64,000 nucleotides of DNA from Chitinophagaceae bacterium (GCA_016721725.1 JADKHN010000006.1:434001-498000), one strand, 5' to 3'. Positions 43,611 to 53,371 are shown, counted from the stretch's first letter. Numbers and translations are program-made. Notes: generated by a model not told the origin, from the sequence alone.

Positions 43611-44205
43611 AGCGTCAACCATAGCGGCGGTCCTGATGACTGCAGTCGTCTTCTGTTCCTGTTCCCCCAGGAATATTTCCGGTAAATACTATTTGCAGCA
43701 TGAGAAAATACTGGATAAGATCGAAGAATCCTATAAGGCGCTGTACAGTGTGAAGCCATTCACGCTTTGTTTTACCGACAAACAGTTCAACATCGTTTCG
43801 GTTGAGATCATCACCGATTCCTTAAAATACATTTACGAATTCCAGGTCAAAGAAGACAGGCTCAATGACACCTTGATAAGATACGGCCTGAATGCATCCA
43901 AGATCCAGCTGCTCATCGACCGGATGCGATCCATACGCTGCACCTGGATCAGCAATTTTGATTATTATGTGGAAGAGAGAAAAAACTCCCTCATCTTTAT
44001 GTCTGTAAAGCCGGTAGCCCTGAAAACTCCGTTCAGCGCCAAGAAATACTATATCCTCACTTATTTTTCCAGGCCCCAGAAATTCGACGCTGAAGGCCGT
44101 TTATTGGACAGAAGGGAATTGCGCAAACTTCAAAAGATCAATGGGGAGATATTCTGGCGCATCAATGATAAGGTGTGTTATACCATCTCAGGCGACTACC
44201 GGTAA
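43600..44205 (+). CDS. Lipoprotein of unknown function, overlapping the papain-like gene
   Basis: 201 residues; the start MQIKASTIAAVLMTAVVFCSC gives a lipobox with Cys at 19 or 21. The mature part has alternating strands and helices (FTLCFTDKQFNIVSVEIITDS, LIDRMRSIRCTWISNFDYYV) and no family I recognise. The start overlaps the upstream gene, implying translational coupling. An immunity or chaperone role for the papain-like partner is possible, without evidence in the sequence beyond position. Confidence 0.68.
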   Translation: MQIKASTIAAVLMTAVVFCSCSPRNISGKYYLQHEKILDKIEESYKALYSVKPFTLCFTDKQFNIVSVEIITDSLKYIYEFQVKEDRLNDTLIRYGLNASKIQLLIDRMRSIRCTWISNFDYYVEERKNSLIFMSVKPVALKTPFSAKKYYILTYFSRPQKFDAEGRLLDRRELRKLQKINGEIFWRINDKVCYTISGDYR

Positions 44206-44292
44206 AACAGGCTCCTGAGAAAAGAAAAAAAGGGCGGGTTCGGATGGATCGGCCATCATTTCACGAGTTATTCTGTTTGAAATACTTCCGCC

Positions 44293-44967
44293 CTATATTT
44301 TCTGGTTATCCCAATTCATTTCTTTTGTTCTCATTTTTTCCTGCCAGTCTGCACTGCCATACCTGACCAGCCGTTCATTCAGTTTCGGCATGGCTTTGCC
44401 GGTGTGCGACGAGACCAATTGCTGTTGCGTGGCCCGCATGGATTCATTTCCCGAACGAAGGGCCAAAATACTCAGCAGGTCCCAAAGACGGAAGTTGAGC
44501 GGCCTTTTTTCAATTCGCCGCCTGATGACCTCCGCCGCATCCGCATGGTTACCGGATGCCGCCATGGCCAACGCAGCCTGCTCGGTGATCCAGTCCTTAT
44601 TCTTCTTACTCACTTGTTTATCAAAAACAGACCGATTCAATTGTTTCGGATCCCAGGGTTCGAGATGCTTTACAAATGCCTGGAATTCTTTCGCGTCCCG
44701 CAGGTATTCGAGTGAAGGCGTGTAGCCCCGACGGTCAAAAAAATGGATCTTCTTATTCTTCGTATTCAGGTACCAGCCCCGGTTGCTGACCGTGGATGCG
44801 GCGACCGGGCGCTTGCGTTTTTTACCGGAATGACGAACGGCTTGTGGGGCTTTCTTTTTAGCGGGTTCCTTTTCAGCCCCGTTGTTGCAGAACTGTGCCA
44901 ATGGAAGCAAGAGAAGCAAACCGCCTCCTGTTTGGATGAATCGCCGCCTGTCGTATCCAGCAGTCAT
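44293..44967 (-). CDS. Tat-type lipoprotein, unknown
   Basis: 224 residues. The N-terminus MTAGYDRRRFIQTGGGLLLLLPLAQFC has a twin-arginine motif and a lipobox-like Cys at 27. A basic linker (KKKAPQAVRHSGKKRKRPVA) is followed by a helical domain with tetratricopeptide-like helix pairs (ADAAEVIRRRIEKRPLNFRLW, then LLSILALRSGNESMRATQQ). Function is unknown. It converges with the papain-like operon. Confidence 0.62.
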   Translation of the reverse strand: MTAGYDRRRFIQTGGGLLLLLPLAQFCNNGAEKEPAKKKAPQAVRHSGKKRKRPVAASTVSNRGWYLNTKNKKIHFFDRRGYTPSLEYLRDAKEFQAFVKHLEPWDPKQLNRSVFDKQVSKKNKDWITEQAALAMAASGNHADAAEVIRRRIEKRPLNFRLWDLLSILALRSGNESMRATQQQLVSSHTGKAMPKLNERLVRYGSADWQEKMRTKEMNWDNQKI

Positions 44968-45070
44968 GTTAAATCATTTGAATGAACCAACCTAAAACAA
45001 GGTAATGAATCCGGCCTGCAATTGCAAGGGGTAAATGGGTGAATATTTTAACCTTTTTTGATGAACATGA

Positions 45071-45694
45071 TCAGTTTTTCCAGAACAACATCTTCAGCGC
45101 GAATGCGGCCAGGAGCAAACTCATGATCACCCGGATCCGGCGCTGGTAGCGTTCATTCTGAAAAAAAGCCTCCCCCGCGAAACCGGCCCCGAAGACGATC
45201 AGCGAATTGACCACCGTACTTCCGAGCATCTGCCAGCCGCAGAGCACCAGGTTCTGGGTCAGTACATGTTGTCTTTCGGGATGAATGAATTGCGGGATCA
45301 GGGAGAAATAGAGGAGTGCGGTACCCGGGTTCAGCAGGTTGCCGATGAGACCGCTGGTATAAAAAGCCGTTAAGGCAGGAACCTCAGGGCGCCTTTCTGC
45401 CGGGTTCCATTGAACCGTTCGAAGATTCCTCCACGCCAGGAAGAGCAGGTAAGTTATGCCGGCATAACGGATATAATCCAGTGCCTGTGGCGAGGCCATC
45501 AACAAGGCCGAGAGGCCGAGTACCGTTGCGGCGATATGGAACAGGAAGGCTGAAGTGATCCCTGCCACCGTGGCCCAGCCAGCCTTTCGCCCGTATTCGA
45601 AGGTATGGGCCAGGTAGAGCATCATATTGGGGCCCGGCGTTATCGCGAAACCGATGACGAAAGACAGGTATAGGATCAGTTCATTAAGAGGCAT
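45071..45694 (-). CDS. LysE family amino-acid exporter
   Basis: 207 residues, about six membrane helices. The family hallmark lies near the N-terminus: GFAITPGPNMMLYLAHTFEYG (TPGPNMM), then VAGITSAFLFHIAATVLGL and the later GLIGNLLNPGTALLYFSLIP. Members export basic amino acids, homoserine lactone or related solutes. The gene start overlaps the end of the upstream sterol desaturase-like gene by 11 bp. Confidence 0.9.
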   Translation of the reverse strand: MPLNELILYLSFVIGFAITPGPNMMLYLAHTFEYGRKAGWATVAGITSAFLFHIAATVLGLSALLMASPQALDYIRYAGITYLLFLAWRNLRTVQWNPAERRPEVPALTAFYTSGLIGNLLNPGTALLYFSLIPQFIHPERQHVLTQNLVLCGWQMLGSTVVNSLIVFGAGFAGEAFFQNERYQRRIRVIMSLLLAAFALKMLFWKN

Positions 45695-46490
45695 GCTGAT
45701 GATTTATTTTCCTGATCTCCTTTGTTTCCGTGGTCACCGTTTCAAAGCGTTCATCATAATCCTTATGAAGGGTATTCATCAGGCGGTCCCACCAGGTGAA
45801 ATACAACCCGTAATTCCCTTTGAAATACTGGTGATGCATATTGTGATTGACCGAGGTATTGAACCACTTGAAGAACCAGTGACGGTTGAAGCCCCTGGGA
45901 AACAGCTCAAAGCCCAGGTGGCCATAAACATTATAGATCGTCATGAAGACCAGGAAAGAAAAAATATGGATGAAATGTACCGGGAGTGTAAAGGCGAAGA
46001 CATAAATGATCCCCGATTCGATGACGGCTTCCGTGGGTTGAAAGGCAAAGGAAGCCCAGGGTGAAGGGTTGGTGCTTTTATGATGGACGACATGAAAAAA
46101 AGAGAATAGCCGGGGATGGTGCATGAGCCGGTGAGCCCAGTAAAAATAAGCATCGTGGATGACCAGCAGGGCCGGGAAGACCAGCCAGAAATAAAGCATG
46201 CCATGCTGTTTGATATCCCGGTAAATGGTGGTATGGGGTTTGATATGCGGTTCATTCAGCACCACCGGGGTCATAGCGAAGATGCAGAACGTGAGCAGGG
46301 AATAAAAGACCTCCCGGGCATAATCCGCACGGGAAGGCCAGCGCTTCTGGATCTTGGCGAAAAGGGATTTATGCCTCCAGATCACATAAAAGAGCAGGAA
46401 GGCCGTACCGCCGAAGACCAGGTACCGGAGGATACTTACGATGAAAATGAACAGGACCTGTCCCCAGGTATCGGTAACGGGTAATAGCAT
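45684..46490 (-). CDS. Sterol desaturase / fatty acid hydroxylase family enzyme
   Basis: 268 residues, several membrane spans. The di-iron histidine boxes are complete: HDAYFYWAHRLMHH, then FHVVHHKSTNP and NHNMHHQYFKGNYG. Such enzymes hydroxylate or desaturate lipids with O2; bacterial members include carotenoid and fatty-acid hydroxylases. The substrate cannot be assigned. It is translated in overlap with lysE. Confidence 0.88.
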   Translation of the reverse strand: MLLPVTDTWGQVLFIFIVSILRYLVFGGTAFLLFYVIWRHKSLFAKIQKRWPSRADYAREVFYSLLTFCIFAMTPVVLNEPHIKPHTTIYRDIKQHGMLYFWLVFPALLVIHDAYFYWAHRLMHHPRLFSFFHVVHHKSTNPSPWASFAFQPTEAVIESGIIYVFAFTLPVHFIHIFSFLVFMTIYNVYGHLGFELFPRGFNRHWFFKWFNTSVNHNMHHQYFKGNYGLYFTWWDRLMNTLHKDYDERFETVTTETKEIRKINHQHAS

Positions 46491-46524
46491 GGATCGGTTT
46501 TATGTTGAATGAACCCTGATCGTT

Positions 46525-47565
46525 TCACCGGTATTCGAAGAAGATCTCCGTTGCCCCGTAACCATAGGAATGATGGTATTGGTTGACGAAGGATCTCACT
46601 TCTTTCTTCAGCCTGAGCAACTCATGGATCTCATCCCTCAGCCTTCCCTCCCCCACCCCGTGGATGATGGTCAGTGACGGCTGGTGATGGGCGACGGACA
46701 GCTCATAGTATTTTTCAAAAGTCTTCAGTTGCAGGGAAAGTATCTCGAAATTACTGAGGTCTTTCCAGTTGTCGGACAGTTTTTCGATATGCAGGTCCAC
46801 CACCGATTGCGCCGGTGGCAGGTGGTGCCTGATCCTGGATGCGTCGTAGATCCTGAACCCGGCATTGCCCAGTTGGCTCAGATCGGGCCTGTCTTCCTCC
46901 AATTTATCAGGATACTGTTCAAAAAGAGGGAAGCTGAATGAGGCCTCGTTGTTCATCCGGATGTCGGCGATCTTTTTGAACAATTGTTTGGCTTTGAGTT
47001 TCAGGGAGGATTCGACATAGGGCGCTTTCTTCTTATCCGGTTCTTTCAGGGAGAATTCGAAATCGAAGCGGGGGCTGTCGCTCAGCGATTCAAAAGCCAC
47101 GTCGTGCAGGTAGAAATCACTCAACGGATCCAGGGTATTCTTCAACTGGAAATCACTCTGACCGCCGATCATGAGGTCGTATGAAAAAAGATAGGTCACT
47201 TCATCCTGGTTCACCAGGTGCAGTTTGAATTTCTCCACCACATCGTCATCAAAGACATCCTTTTCAAATACAGGAATGAAGGTGAGCAGGACCCCATCCC
47301 CTGTTTTGGTCTTTTTGGGAGCCTTATCCCTCCGTACCTGGTCGATGAAGACCTTTTTTTTGGGCTGCGGTTTTTTCTCAGAGAACATTTTGAAATAAGG
47401 AAAATCGATCTGGTCCAGGTAGGCCGGGAAACGAACCCCCTTGACGTCGATCAACACCATTTTCTCATTCATGACCTCTACAACGGTGCCCTCCTCATCA
47501 GTGAGCAATACAATGATCTTATCTCCGGGTTCGTATTTCATGATCGGGTTACCCAGTTTGATCAT
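46525..47565 (-). CDS. DUF2027 and Smr domain protein
   Basis: 346 residues. The N-terminal half (YEPGDKIIVLLTDEEGTVVE, then VRFPAYLDQIDFPYFKMF) is a DUF2027-like beta domain found in Bacteroidota. The C-terminal part is an Smr (small MutS-related) domain: SVVDLHIEKLSDNWKDL, then PSLTIIHGVGEGRLRDEIHELLR, shown here as TIIHGVGEGRLRDEI. Smr domains cut or bind nucleic acid, for example at branched DNA or stalled mRNA. The start was taken at the first ATG; a second is eight codons further in. Confidence 0.88.
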   Translation of the reverse strand: MIKLGNPIMKYEPGDKIIVLLTDEEGTVVEVMNEKMVLIDVKGVRFPAYLDQIDFPYFKMFSEKKPQPKKKVFIDQVRRDKAPKKTKTGDGVLLTFIPVFEKDVFDDDVVEKFKLHLVNQDEVTYLFSYDLMIGGQSDFQLKNTLDPLSDFYLHDVAFESLSDSPRFDFEFSLKEPDKKKAPYVESSLKLKAKQLFKKIADIRMNNEASFSFPLFEQYPDKLEEDRPDLSQLGNAGFRIYDASRIRHHLPPAQSVVDLHIEKLSDNWKDLSNFEILSLQLKTFEKYYELSVAHHQPSLTIIHGVGEGRLRDEIHELLRLKKEVRSFVNQYHHSYGYGATEIFFEYR

Positions 47566-47579
47566 GGGTAATATGTGGT

Positions 47580-47621
47580 AAAAAAAAGTCGCACAAAGTT
47601 ACAACAGTACAAGTGTGCGAC
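47580..47621 (-). terminator. Intrinsic terminator after the amino-acid permease gene
   Basis: GTCGCACA (47588-47595) and TGTGCGAC (47614-47621) form a perfect 8-bp stem. On the minus strand it is followed by eight T. It lies 46 bp after the permease stop, just before the DUF2027-Smr start. Confidence 0.85.
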
Positions 47622-47666
47622 GCAACAAATGTTGAGGATGGTTACCCGGCTGGTAACCATATTGTC

Positions 47667-49601
47667 TTAGCCCTTCTGGGTGTTCAGCTTACTCTTCCGG
47701 AAGCCATAGAGGAAATAGAGCACCAGCCCTACCAGCAGCCAGCTGCCGAACCACAGCCAGTTGCTGAGCGACATCCCCGTGAGCAGGTATAAGCAGGTAC
47801 TGACGCCCATCAGCGGAATGAGAGAATAGTTCTTTATGACGGTCAGGATGGCCAGGCCGATCATCAGCAACCAGAAGATGATCAGTGAAATTTTGGTGGT
47901 CCTGCTTTGCGTGGTATTATATTTTGAACCGAAATCCGTAGCGATGGAGATCCTGGATGCCGCATCGGGGCTCGCCTTCATGGCTGCCGTTAATTGGATG
48001 AATGCGGAATCCGGATCATTCTTTGCCACCAGGTATTCTTCGAGTTTAGCTGAAGTGGAGATCGTATCCATGTTCGCCACCGGTATCATGTCCGTAAAGG
48101 CATCCACCTTTTTTTCGAATGAAAAATCCATCTTGTCGGCAAAGTAATTCTTACTCAGGGTGGACGCCAGGGCGCCGGCGCCGATGATGATCAACGGGAA
48201 AATGAACTTTGCATTGATATAGGGCAGGTTGAATTTACCGGGGATCTTTTCCTTCCTAGGGATCAACAGTACCCCGCCGCAGACCAGCACAAAGGCGAAC
48301 AGGGTGGCGATGCTGGTGAAATCAAGGACGAAGGTCTTATCCGTGAACAGGATGGGAATGCCCACCACGAGTCCGGTCACGATGGTGGCGAAGGAAGGGG
48401 TCTTGAATTTGGCGTGGATCTTCTGGAAGACCGGCGGCAGCAAGCCGTCGCGGCTCATGCTCATCCAGATACGGGGTTGTCCCATCTGGAAAACGAGCAA
48501 AACGCTGGTCATGGCCACTACGGCGCAGACCGAAACGAGGAACTGCATCCAGCCGATATTGAGGTTCTGTTTTTCAAAGATGAAGGACAGCGGGTCACCG
48601 ACGCCCTCAAAGTTGCGATAATTCACAGCGCCGGTCAGTACCAGGGTCAACAAGATATAGATCACGGTACAGATGATCAGCGAAAGGATCATGCCCCGGG
48701 GCAGGTCGCGCTGGGGATTCTTGCTTTCTTCGGCCAGTACGCTCACGGCATCGAAACCGATGTAGGCGAAGAAGACGCTGCTCACGGCCATCATGACCCC
48801 GCCAAAACCATTCGGCATGAAATTCTTCACCCCCGTGTCATCCGGCGGCAGCCAATTGTGCGTTGAACCCGTTGAAAAGACCAGGTAGCCGCCAACGAGG
48901 ATGATCAGTCCGACCACCGCCAGTTTCAGGATCACCATGATGTTGCTGAAATTCCGGCTTTCCTTGACTCCGCGGTAAACGAGGTAGGTGATCAGAATAT
49001 TGATGACCAGGGCCGGGATGTCCAGGATGATCCTGAGCCCGCCGATCATGGGCGCCTGGTTCCAGGCTGAAAGGATCTCCGGATTGGTGGAACCGGCTTT
49101 GAGCGCGTTCTTCACTTCCACATAACTATTACTGAAATAATCCGGTACGTGGAGGTTCATATGCATGATCTCGCCCAGCTTATCCAGGAAAGAAGTGAAA
49201 TAATCACTCCAGCTGAAAGCCACGTAGATGTTGCCGATGGAGTATTCCATGATCAGGGCCCAGCCGATGACCCAGGCGAACAATTCGCCGAAACTGGCAT
49301 AGGCATAGGTGTAGGCGGAACCGGCGACCGGTATGCGGCTTGCAAATTCAGAGTAACAGAAGGCGGTGAAAGCGCAGGCGATGGCGGTGATCACAAAGAG
49401 GATCACGACACCCGGGCCGCCATTGAATACGGCGCTGCCGAGACTGCTGAAACTTCCCGCTCCGAGAATGGCGGCAATACCGAAGAAGGTGAGGTCACGC
49501 ATGTTCAGCACACGCTTTAAACCGCCGCCGCCATGGGGGTCGTCACTACCCTCGGATAATATCGTAGATATCTTCTTGGTGCGGAATAAAGAATTGGCCA
49601 T
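47667..49601 (-). CDS. APC-superfamily amino-acid permease with extra soluble loop
   Basis: 644 residues, about 12 to 14 membrane helices. The family start GGGLKRVLNMRDLTFFGIAAILGAG, represented by LTFFGIAAILGAGSFSSLG, is clear, as are YAYASFGELFAWVIGWALIM and SVFFAYIGFDAVSVLAEE with KNPQRDLPRGM. It resembles YfnA/CAT-type cationic amino-acid permeases. Residues about 478-569 form a hydrophilic insert (SFEKKVDAFTDMIPVANMD onward) between late membrane helices, longer than in the core family. A terminator follows. Confidence 0.92.
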   Translation of the reverse strand: MANSLFRTKKISTILSEGSDDPHGGGGLKRVLNMRDLTFFGIAAILGAGSFSSLGSAVFNGGPGVVILFVITAIACAFTAFCYSEFASRIPVAGSAYTYAYASFGELFAWVIGWALIMEYSIGNIYVAFSWSDYFTSFLDKLGEIMHMNLHVPDYFSNSYVEVKNALKAGSTNPEILSAWNQAPMIGGLRIILDIPALVINILITYLVYRGVKESRNFSNIMVILKLAVVGLIILVGGYLVFSTGSTHNWLPPDDTGVKNFMPNGFGGVMMAVSSVFFAYIGFDAVSVLAEESKNPQRDLPRGMILSLIICTVIYILLTLVLTGAVNYRNFEGVGDPLSFIFEKQNLNIGWMQFLVSVCAVVAMTSVLLVFQMGQPRIWMSMSRDGLLPPVFQKIHAKFKTPSFATIVTGLVVGIPILFTDKTFVLDFTSIATLFAFVLVCGGVLLIPRKEKIPGKFNLPYINAKFIFPLIIIGAGALASTLSKNYFADKMDFSFEKKVDAFTDMIPVANMDTISTSAKLEEYLVAKNDPDSAFIQLTAAMKASPDAASRISIATDFGSKYNTTQSRTTKISLIIFWLLMIGLAILTVIKNYSLIPLMGVSTCLYLLTGMSLSNWLWFGSWLLVGLVLYFLYGFRKSKLNTQKG

Positions 49602-49719
49602 GTTGGTTTTGGTTTTAAGGAGTTAAAATACTGAATCTTTCCTTATAGTAAAGCGAAGCAGTGCATATATTTTAGTAAACGATTAACCTTACTCATTCGT
49701 TGTTCGTTATAAGGAACCG

Positions 49720-49727
49720 TAAATTTG
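49720..49727 (+). promoter_or_regulatory. Promoter -7 box of the 49743 lipoprotein gene
   Basis: TAAATTTG matches TAnnTTTG, 15 bp before the ATG. A partial -33 (TTG at 49700-49702) lies 17 bp upstream. Confidence 0.5.
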
Positions 49728-49742
49728 GCGAAATGAATTTTC

Positions 49743-50300
49743 ATGAGGAGACCTCTCATTTTCATTTTCCTGATCGCATGGCTTCCCTCCTGCCAGGAGA
49801 AGAAAAGCGAAGCGCCCGTTACAATGGAGGCAAGGCCAGCCGCCCCTGTGGTCAAAGAGGATTCATTGACCACATCCATTCATACCTTATTGGTCAACCA
49901 GGAATCCAAAGACATCATGACCGGAGTAAAGACGATCAATGATCTGCTCATCGACCAGATCAACATCGCTGAAATATCAGGGAAAGAATATTATGAAGCA
50001 GAAATGCATGCACAGGATTCAGCCTTCAATAGTTACCTGAAGTTCCTGGATGAGCATGCCAATAAGGGGAACAACCTGAGCAACCCCATGAAGTTGCAGC
50101 AGAACAGGCTGAAACATGAAGCGGTCCAGTCCTACCTGAGGAACATGATCAAGACCTCAAAGCCGGAGAAGACCATCTACCGGGTGACCTATCACTTAAA
50201 AGCCAGTTCGGTCAACCTGAATTACGACCAGGTTAAAACCGCCTTTTTCAGCAAGGCACTTGAAAAAATGGTGATGGATTACAATCAGCTGAACCGCTAA
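49743..50300 (+). CDS. Lipoprotein of unknown function
   Basis: 185 residues. MRRPLIFIFLIAWLPSC is a lipoprotein signal with Cys at 17, followed by a short Glu/Ala/Pro linker and a helical domain (SIHTLLVNQESKDIMTGVK, then YYEAEMHAQDSAFNSYLKF). It has no recognisable family. It converges on the polyprenyl synthase gene, with only 6 bp between stop codons. Confidence 0.7.
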   Translation: MRRPLIFIFLIAWLPSCQEKKSEAPVTMEARPAAPVVKEDSLTTSIHTLLVNQESKDIMTGVKTINDLLIDQINIAEISGKEYYEAEMHAQDSAFNSYLKFLDEHANKGNNLSNPMKLQQNRLKHEAVQSYLRNMIKTSKPEKTIYRVTYHLKASSVNLNYDQVKTAFFSKALEKMVMDYNQLNR

Positions 50301-50306
50301 GCGGGT

Positions 50307-51272
50307 TTATTTATCCCGGCTGATCAGGTAGGCCGCCAGTTCCTGGAGGGGCTTTTTCCGGACCGACAATACCGCGATGTCCTCCAGGTGGGCCAATGCA
50401 GTCTGCAGGTATTTTTCCTTGAGTTCCCGGGCCCATTCATCCACCTTGCAATCGATGAACAATTGAAGCACTTTTTCCACCTTATCGGGGGGATTAAGCG
50501 TCATGAGTTCTTTCAGCGAAACCAACTGCGTGGGAGTTGCCGTTTCGAGGGCGTGGATCATCAGGAAGGTCTTTTTATTGGCGATGATATCGCCTCCGAC
50601 CTGTTTACCGAATTTTTCAGGATCGCCAAATGCATCGAGATAATCGTCCTGAACCTGGAAGGCGATGCCGAGGTTCTTGCCGAATTCATAGAGGTGGCGC
50701 TGGTTACTTTCACCGGCGCCGCCGAGAATGGCACCCAATTGCAGGCTGGCTGCCAGCAGTACCGATGTTTTCAGGGTGATCATATTCACATAATCTTCAA
50801 AGCTGACGGAGTCCAGTTTTTCAAAATCCATATCCAGTTGCTGGCCTTCGCAAACTTCACGGGTGGTCTTATTGAAGAGGTGCAAGATCTTACTGATGTG
50901 ATCGGGTTTTATCCGGGCCAGGTATTCATAAGCCTGGGCGAACATCACATCGCCGGCCAGCAGGGCCGTTGATTCACCGTATCTGGCATGTACCGTGGGC
51001 ATCCCGCGGCGAAGCGGCGCCTTGTCCATGATATCGTCGTGGATCAGGGTGAAATTGTGGAAGAGTTCCACAGCGGTGCCAACATGATATGCATCAGGAT
51101 TGATCTCGGAGAATAATTCATTACCCATCAGCACACAAACCGGGCGTACGCGTTTTCCTCCCAGCCCGAGAATGTATTGTGCGGGGTCATATAAAGTGGC
51201 CGGCTGCCCAGGAAAATGCCTGATATTGAACCGTTGTTCGAATGCTTGTGAAAGTGCTGCGAATGAATTCAT
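50307..51272 (-). CDS. Trans-polyprenyl diphosphate synthase
   Basis: Condenses isopentenyl units onto allylic diphosphates. Both Asp-rich motifs are intact: LIHDDIMDKAPLRRGMPT (first DDxxD) and FQVQDDYLDAFGD (second DDxxD). GGKRVRPVCVLM and the GQQLDMDF region also fit the family. At 321 residues it may be a farnesyl/geranylgeranyl-type enzyme; chain length cannot be set with certainty from the residues before the first motif (VELFHNFTLIHDD). Confidence 0.9.
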   Translation of the reverse strand: MNSFAALSQAFEQRFNIRHFPGQPATLYDPAQYILGLGGKRVRPVCVLMGNELFSEINPDAYHVGTAVELFHNFTLIHDDIMDKAPLRRGMPTVHARYGESTALLAGDVMFAQAYEYLARIKPDHISKILHLFNKTTREVCEGQQLDMDFEKLDSVSFEDYVNMITLKTSVLLAASLQLGAILGGAGESNQRHLYEFGKNLGIAFQVQDDYLDAFGDPEKFGKQVGGDIIANKKTFLMIHALETATPTQLVSLKELMTLNPPDKVEKVLQLFIDCKVDEWARELKEKYLQTALAHLEDIAVLSVRKKPLQELAAYLISRDK

Positions 51273-51331
51273 AACGATGACGATCGAACGAGTCTGCGTT
51301 CCTGATTTGAAAATAATAATGCGATCCCGAT

Positions 51332-53371
51332 TTATTTGCGTTTTTTAACCTGGTTTTTTTTGGCCGTCTCTGCCGGCTTCTGCTTTCTACCTGCAGGTTT
51401 GGCCTGAATGGGGTTATTATTCATGAGCGGCACCCATTCATAATCCAGTTGCCGCTTGCTGAGATTGGCCGCCATCACCCGGATCCTCACCCGGTCGCCC
51501 ATCCTGAATTTCTGCTTGGTCCGCATACCCACCAGGGCATAATCGGCCTCATCCAGCCTGAAATCATCATATTCCGACAGGTCCCTGACCGTGACCATTC
51601 CCTCGCATTTATGGGCTACGGTCTCCACGAAGAATCCGAAAGCCGCCACACCGGTAATGATGCCGTCAAAATCCTGTCCGAGATAAGTTTGCATGTACTC
51701 CACCTGTTTGTATTTATTGCCGGCCCTTTCGGCTTCCATGGCCTTGCGTTCCCGGTCGCTGCAATGCTTGCATTTCTCCTCCATCTTCTTGTCGGGCCGG
51801 AGGTTCTTTTCAAGGCATTCCTGCAGGATGCGGTGTACCATCACATCCGGGTATCTCCGGATGGGAGAAGTGAAATGGCAATAGTGTTCAAAGCCCAACC
51901 CGTAATGCCCGATATTTTCGGAGGTATAGATCGCTTTCGCCATGGTCCGGATACCCAGTTGTTCCAATACATGCTGTTCCGGCTTTCCCTGCACATCCCG
52001 CAGCAATTTATTGAATGATCCGGCGACAGCCATCTCATCATGCATATCGAATGTATAGCCGAATTTTTTGGCGAAAGCCACGAAGGGTTTCAGTTTTTCG
52101 TCATCGGGTGTATCATGGATCCGGTAAGGAAAAGGAATGGGTTCCTTATTGATCTTGATCTTGGAGATGTAAGAGGCGATCGTCCGGTTGGCCAGCAACA
52201 TGAATTCCTCCACCAGTTTGTTGGCCTCCTTGCTTTCCTTGACCACGACGGCGATGGGTTTCTTTTTCTCATCCAGCTGGAAGCGGACCTCCTGGGAGGA
52301 AAAATTGATGGCCCCGTTACGGAATCGGTCGCGGCGCATTTTCTGTGCCAGGTCGTTCAGCAGGAGGATCGGTTTCACATGCAAACCGTCTTTCTTCTCG
52401 ATGATCTCCTGCACTTCCTCGTAAGTGAACCGGTGATTGCTGTGAATGAGGGTCCGCCCGATCCAGCTGTGTTTGATCACGGCGTGGTTGTCGATCTGGA
52501 AGATGACCGAGAAAGTATATTTATCCTCATGGGGCCTTAGAGAACAAAGTTCATTGGATATCCGTTCGGGCAACATGGGATTCACCCGGTCGGGCAGGTA
52601 AACACTGGTCGCCCTTTCATAGGCGGTCTGGTCCAGGGCCGTCCCCGGCTTGACATAATGGCTCACATCCGCGATATGCACGCCGATCTCGTAATAACCG
52701 TTATCCAGGTTACGGATGGAAATGGCGTCATCGAAGTCCTTCGCGTCAACCGGGTCGATGGTAAAGGTGAGAATGTCCCGGCAGTCCTTGCGTTTCTTGG
52801 CTTCTTCCCGGGTGATCATATCGGGCAGTTCTTCAGCCTCCTTCAGCACCTGCTGATCGAAGGCAAGGGAGAACCCGGCTTCAATGAGGATCTCCTTCAT
52901 GGAGCGGTCGTTATCGTCATCTGATTTCAAAACCGCCACTACTTCCCCCTGTGGTTTCTTATCGCCTTTATCCCATTTCACCATTTTGACAATGACCCTT
53001 TCATTGTTCTTTGCACCGTTCAACCCCTCCGGTGCGATATAGAAATCGGGCATCGGTTTTTCAGATGCGGGGATGAAGAAAGCGAAGCTCTTGCTGATCT
53101 GGATATTGCCGATGAATTCCGTCTGTTTTCTTTCAGCCACATCAATGATCTTGCCTTCGGTCCTTTTACCGGATGTAACGCCTTTGTCGATCTGTACCCT
53201 GACGATATCTCCGTGAAAGGCACGATTGAACTCATTGGGGCGAACCGCGATATCTTTTTCGAGGCCATCCACGATGACAAATCCCATTCCGCCACGGGAA
53301 ATATCGAGCCTGCCTTTAACGATGGTGGCCTGTGAAGAGGATTTTTTCGGGGATCTGTGCTGTTTGCTCAT
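51332..53371 (-). CDS. rnr: Ribonuclease R (VacB family 3'-5' exoribonuclease)
   Basis: Processive degradation of structured RNA. 679 residues with cold-shock-like domains in the N-terminal 180. The RNB catalytic core is marked by FTIDPVDAKDFDDAISI (Asp residues for Mg2+), then GVHIADVSHYV, the SVYLPDRVNPMLPERISNE stretch, and HYGLGFEHYCHFTSPIRRYPD, given here as YCHFTSPIRRYPD. An S1 domain (FDGIITGVAAFGFFVE) and a basic tail (KPAGRKQKPAETAKKN) follow. Length is slightly short of E. coli RNase R but complete. Confidence 0.95.
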   Translation of the reverse strand: MSKQHRSPKKSSSQATIVKGRLDISRGGMGFVIVDGLEKDIAVRPNEFNRAFHGDIVRVQIDKGVTSGKRTEGKIIDVAERKQTEFIGNIQISKSFAFFIPASEKPMPDFYIAPEGLNGAKNNERVIVKMVKWDKGDKKPQGEVVAVLKSDDDNDRSMKEILIEAGFSLAFDQQVLKEAEELPDMITREEAKKRKDCRDILTFTIDPVDAKDFDDAISIRNLDNGYYEIGVHIADVSHYVKPGTALDQTAYERATSVYLPDRVNPMLPERISNELCSLRPHEDKYTFSVIFQIDNHAVIKHSWIGRTLIHSNHRFTYEEVQEIIEKKDGLHVKPILLLNDLAQKMRRDRFRNGAINFSSQEVRFQLDEKKKPIAVVVKESKEANKLVEEFMLLANRTIASYISKIKINKEPIPFPYRIHDTPDDEKLKPFVAFAKKFGYTFDMHDEMAVAGSFNKLLRDVQGKPEQHVLEQLGIRTMAKAIYTSENIGHYGLGFEHYCHFTSPIRRYPDVMVHRILQECLEKNLRPDKKMEEKCKHCSDRERKAMEAERAGNKYKQVEYMQTYLGQDFDGIITGVAAFGFFVETVAHKCEGMVTVRDLSEYDDFRLDEADYALVGMRTKQKFRMGDRVRIRVMAANLSKRQLDYEWVPLMNNNPIQAKPAGRKQKPAETAKKNQVKKRK

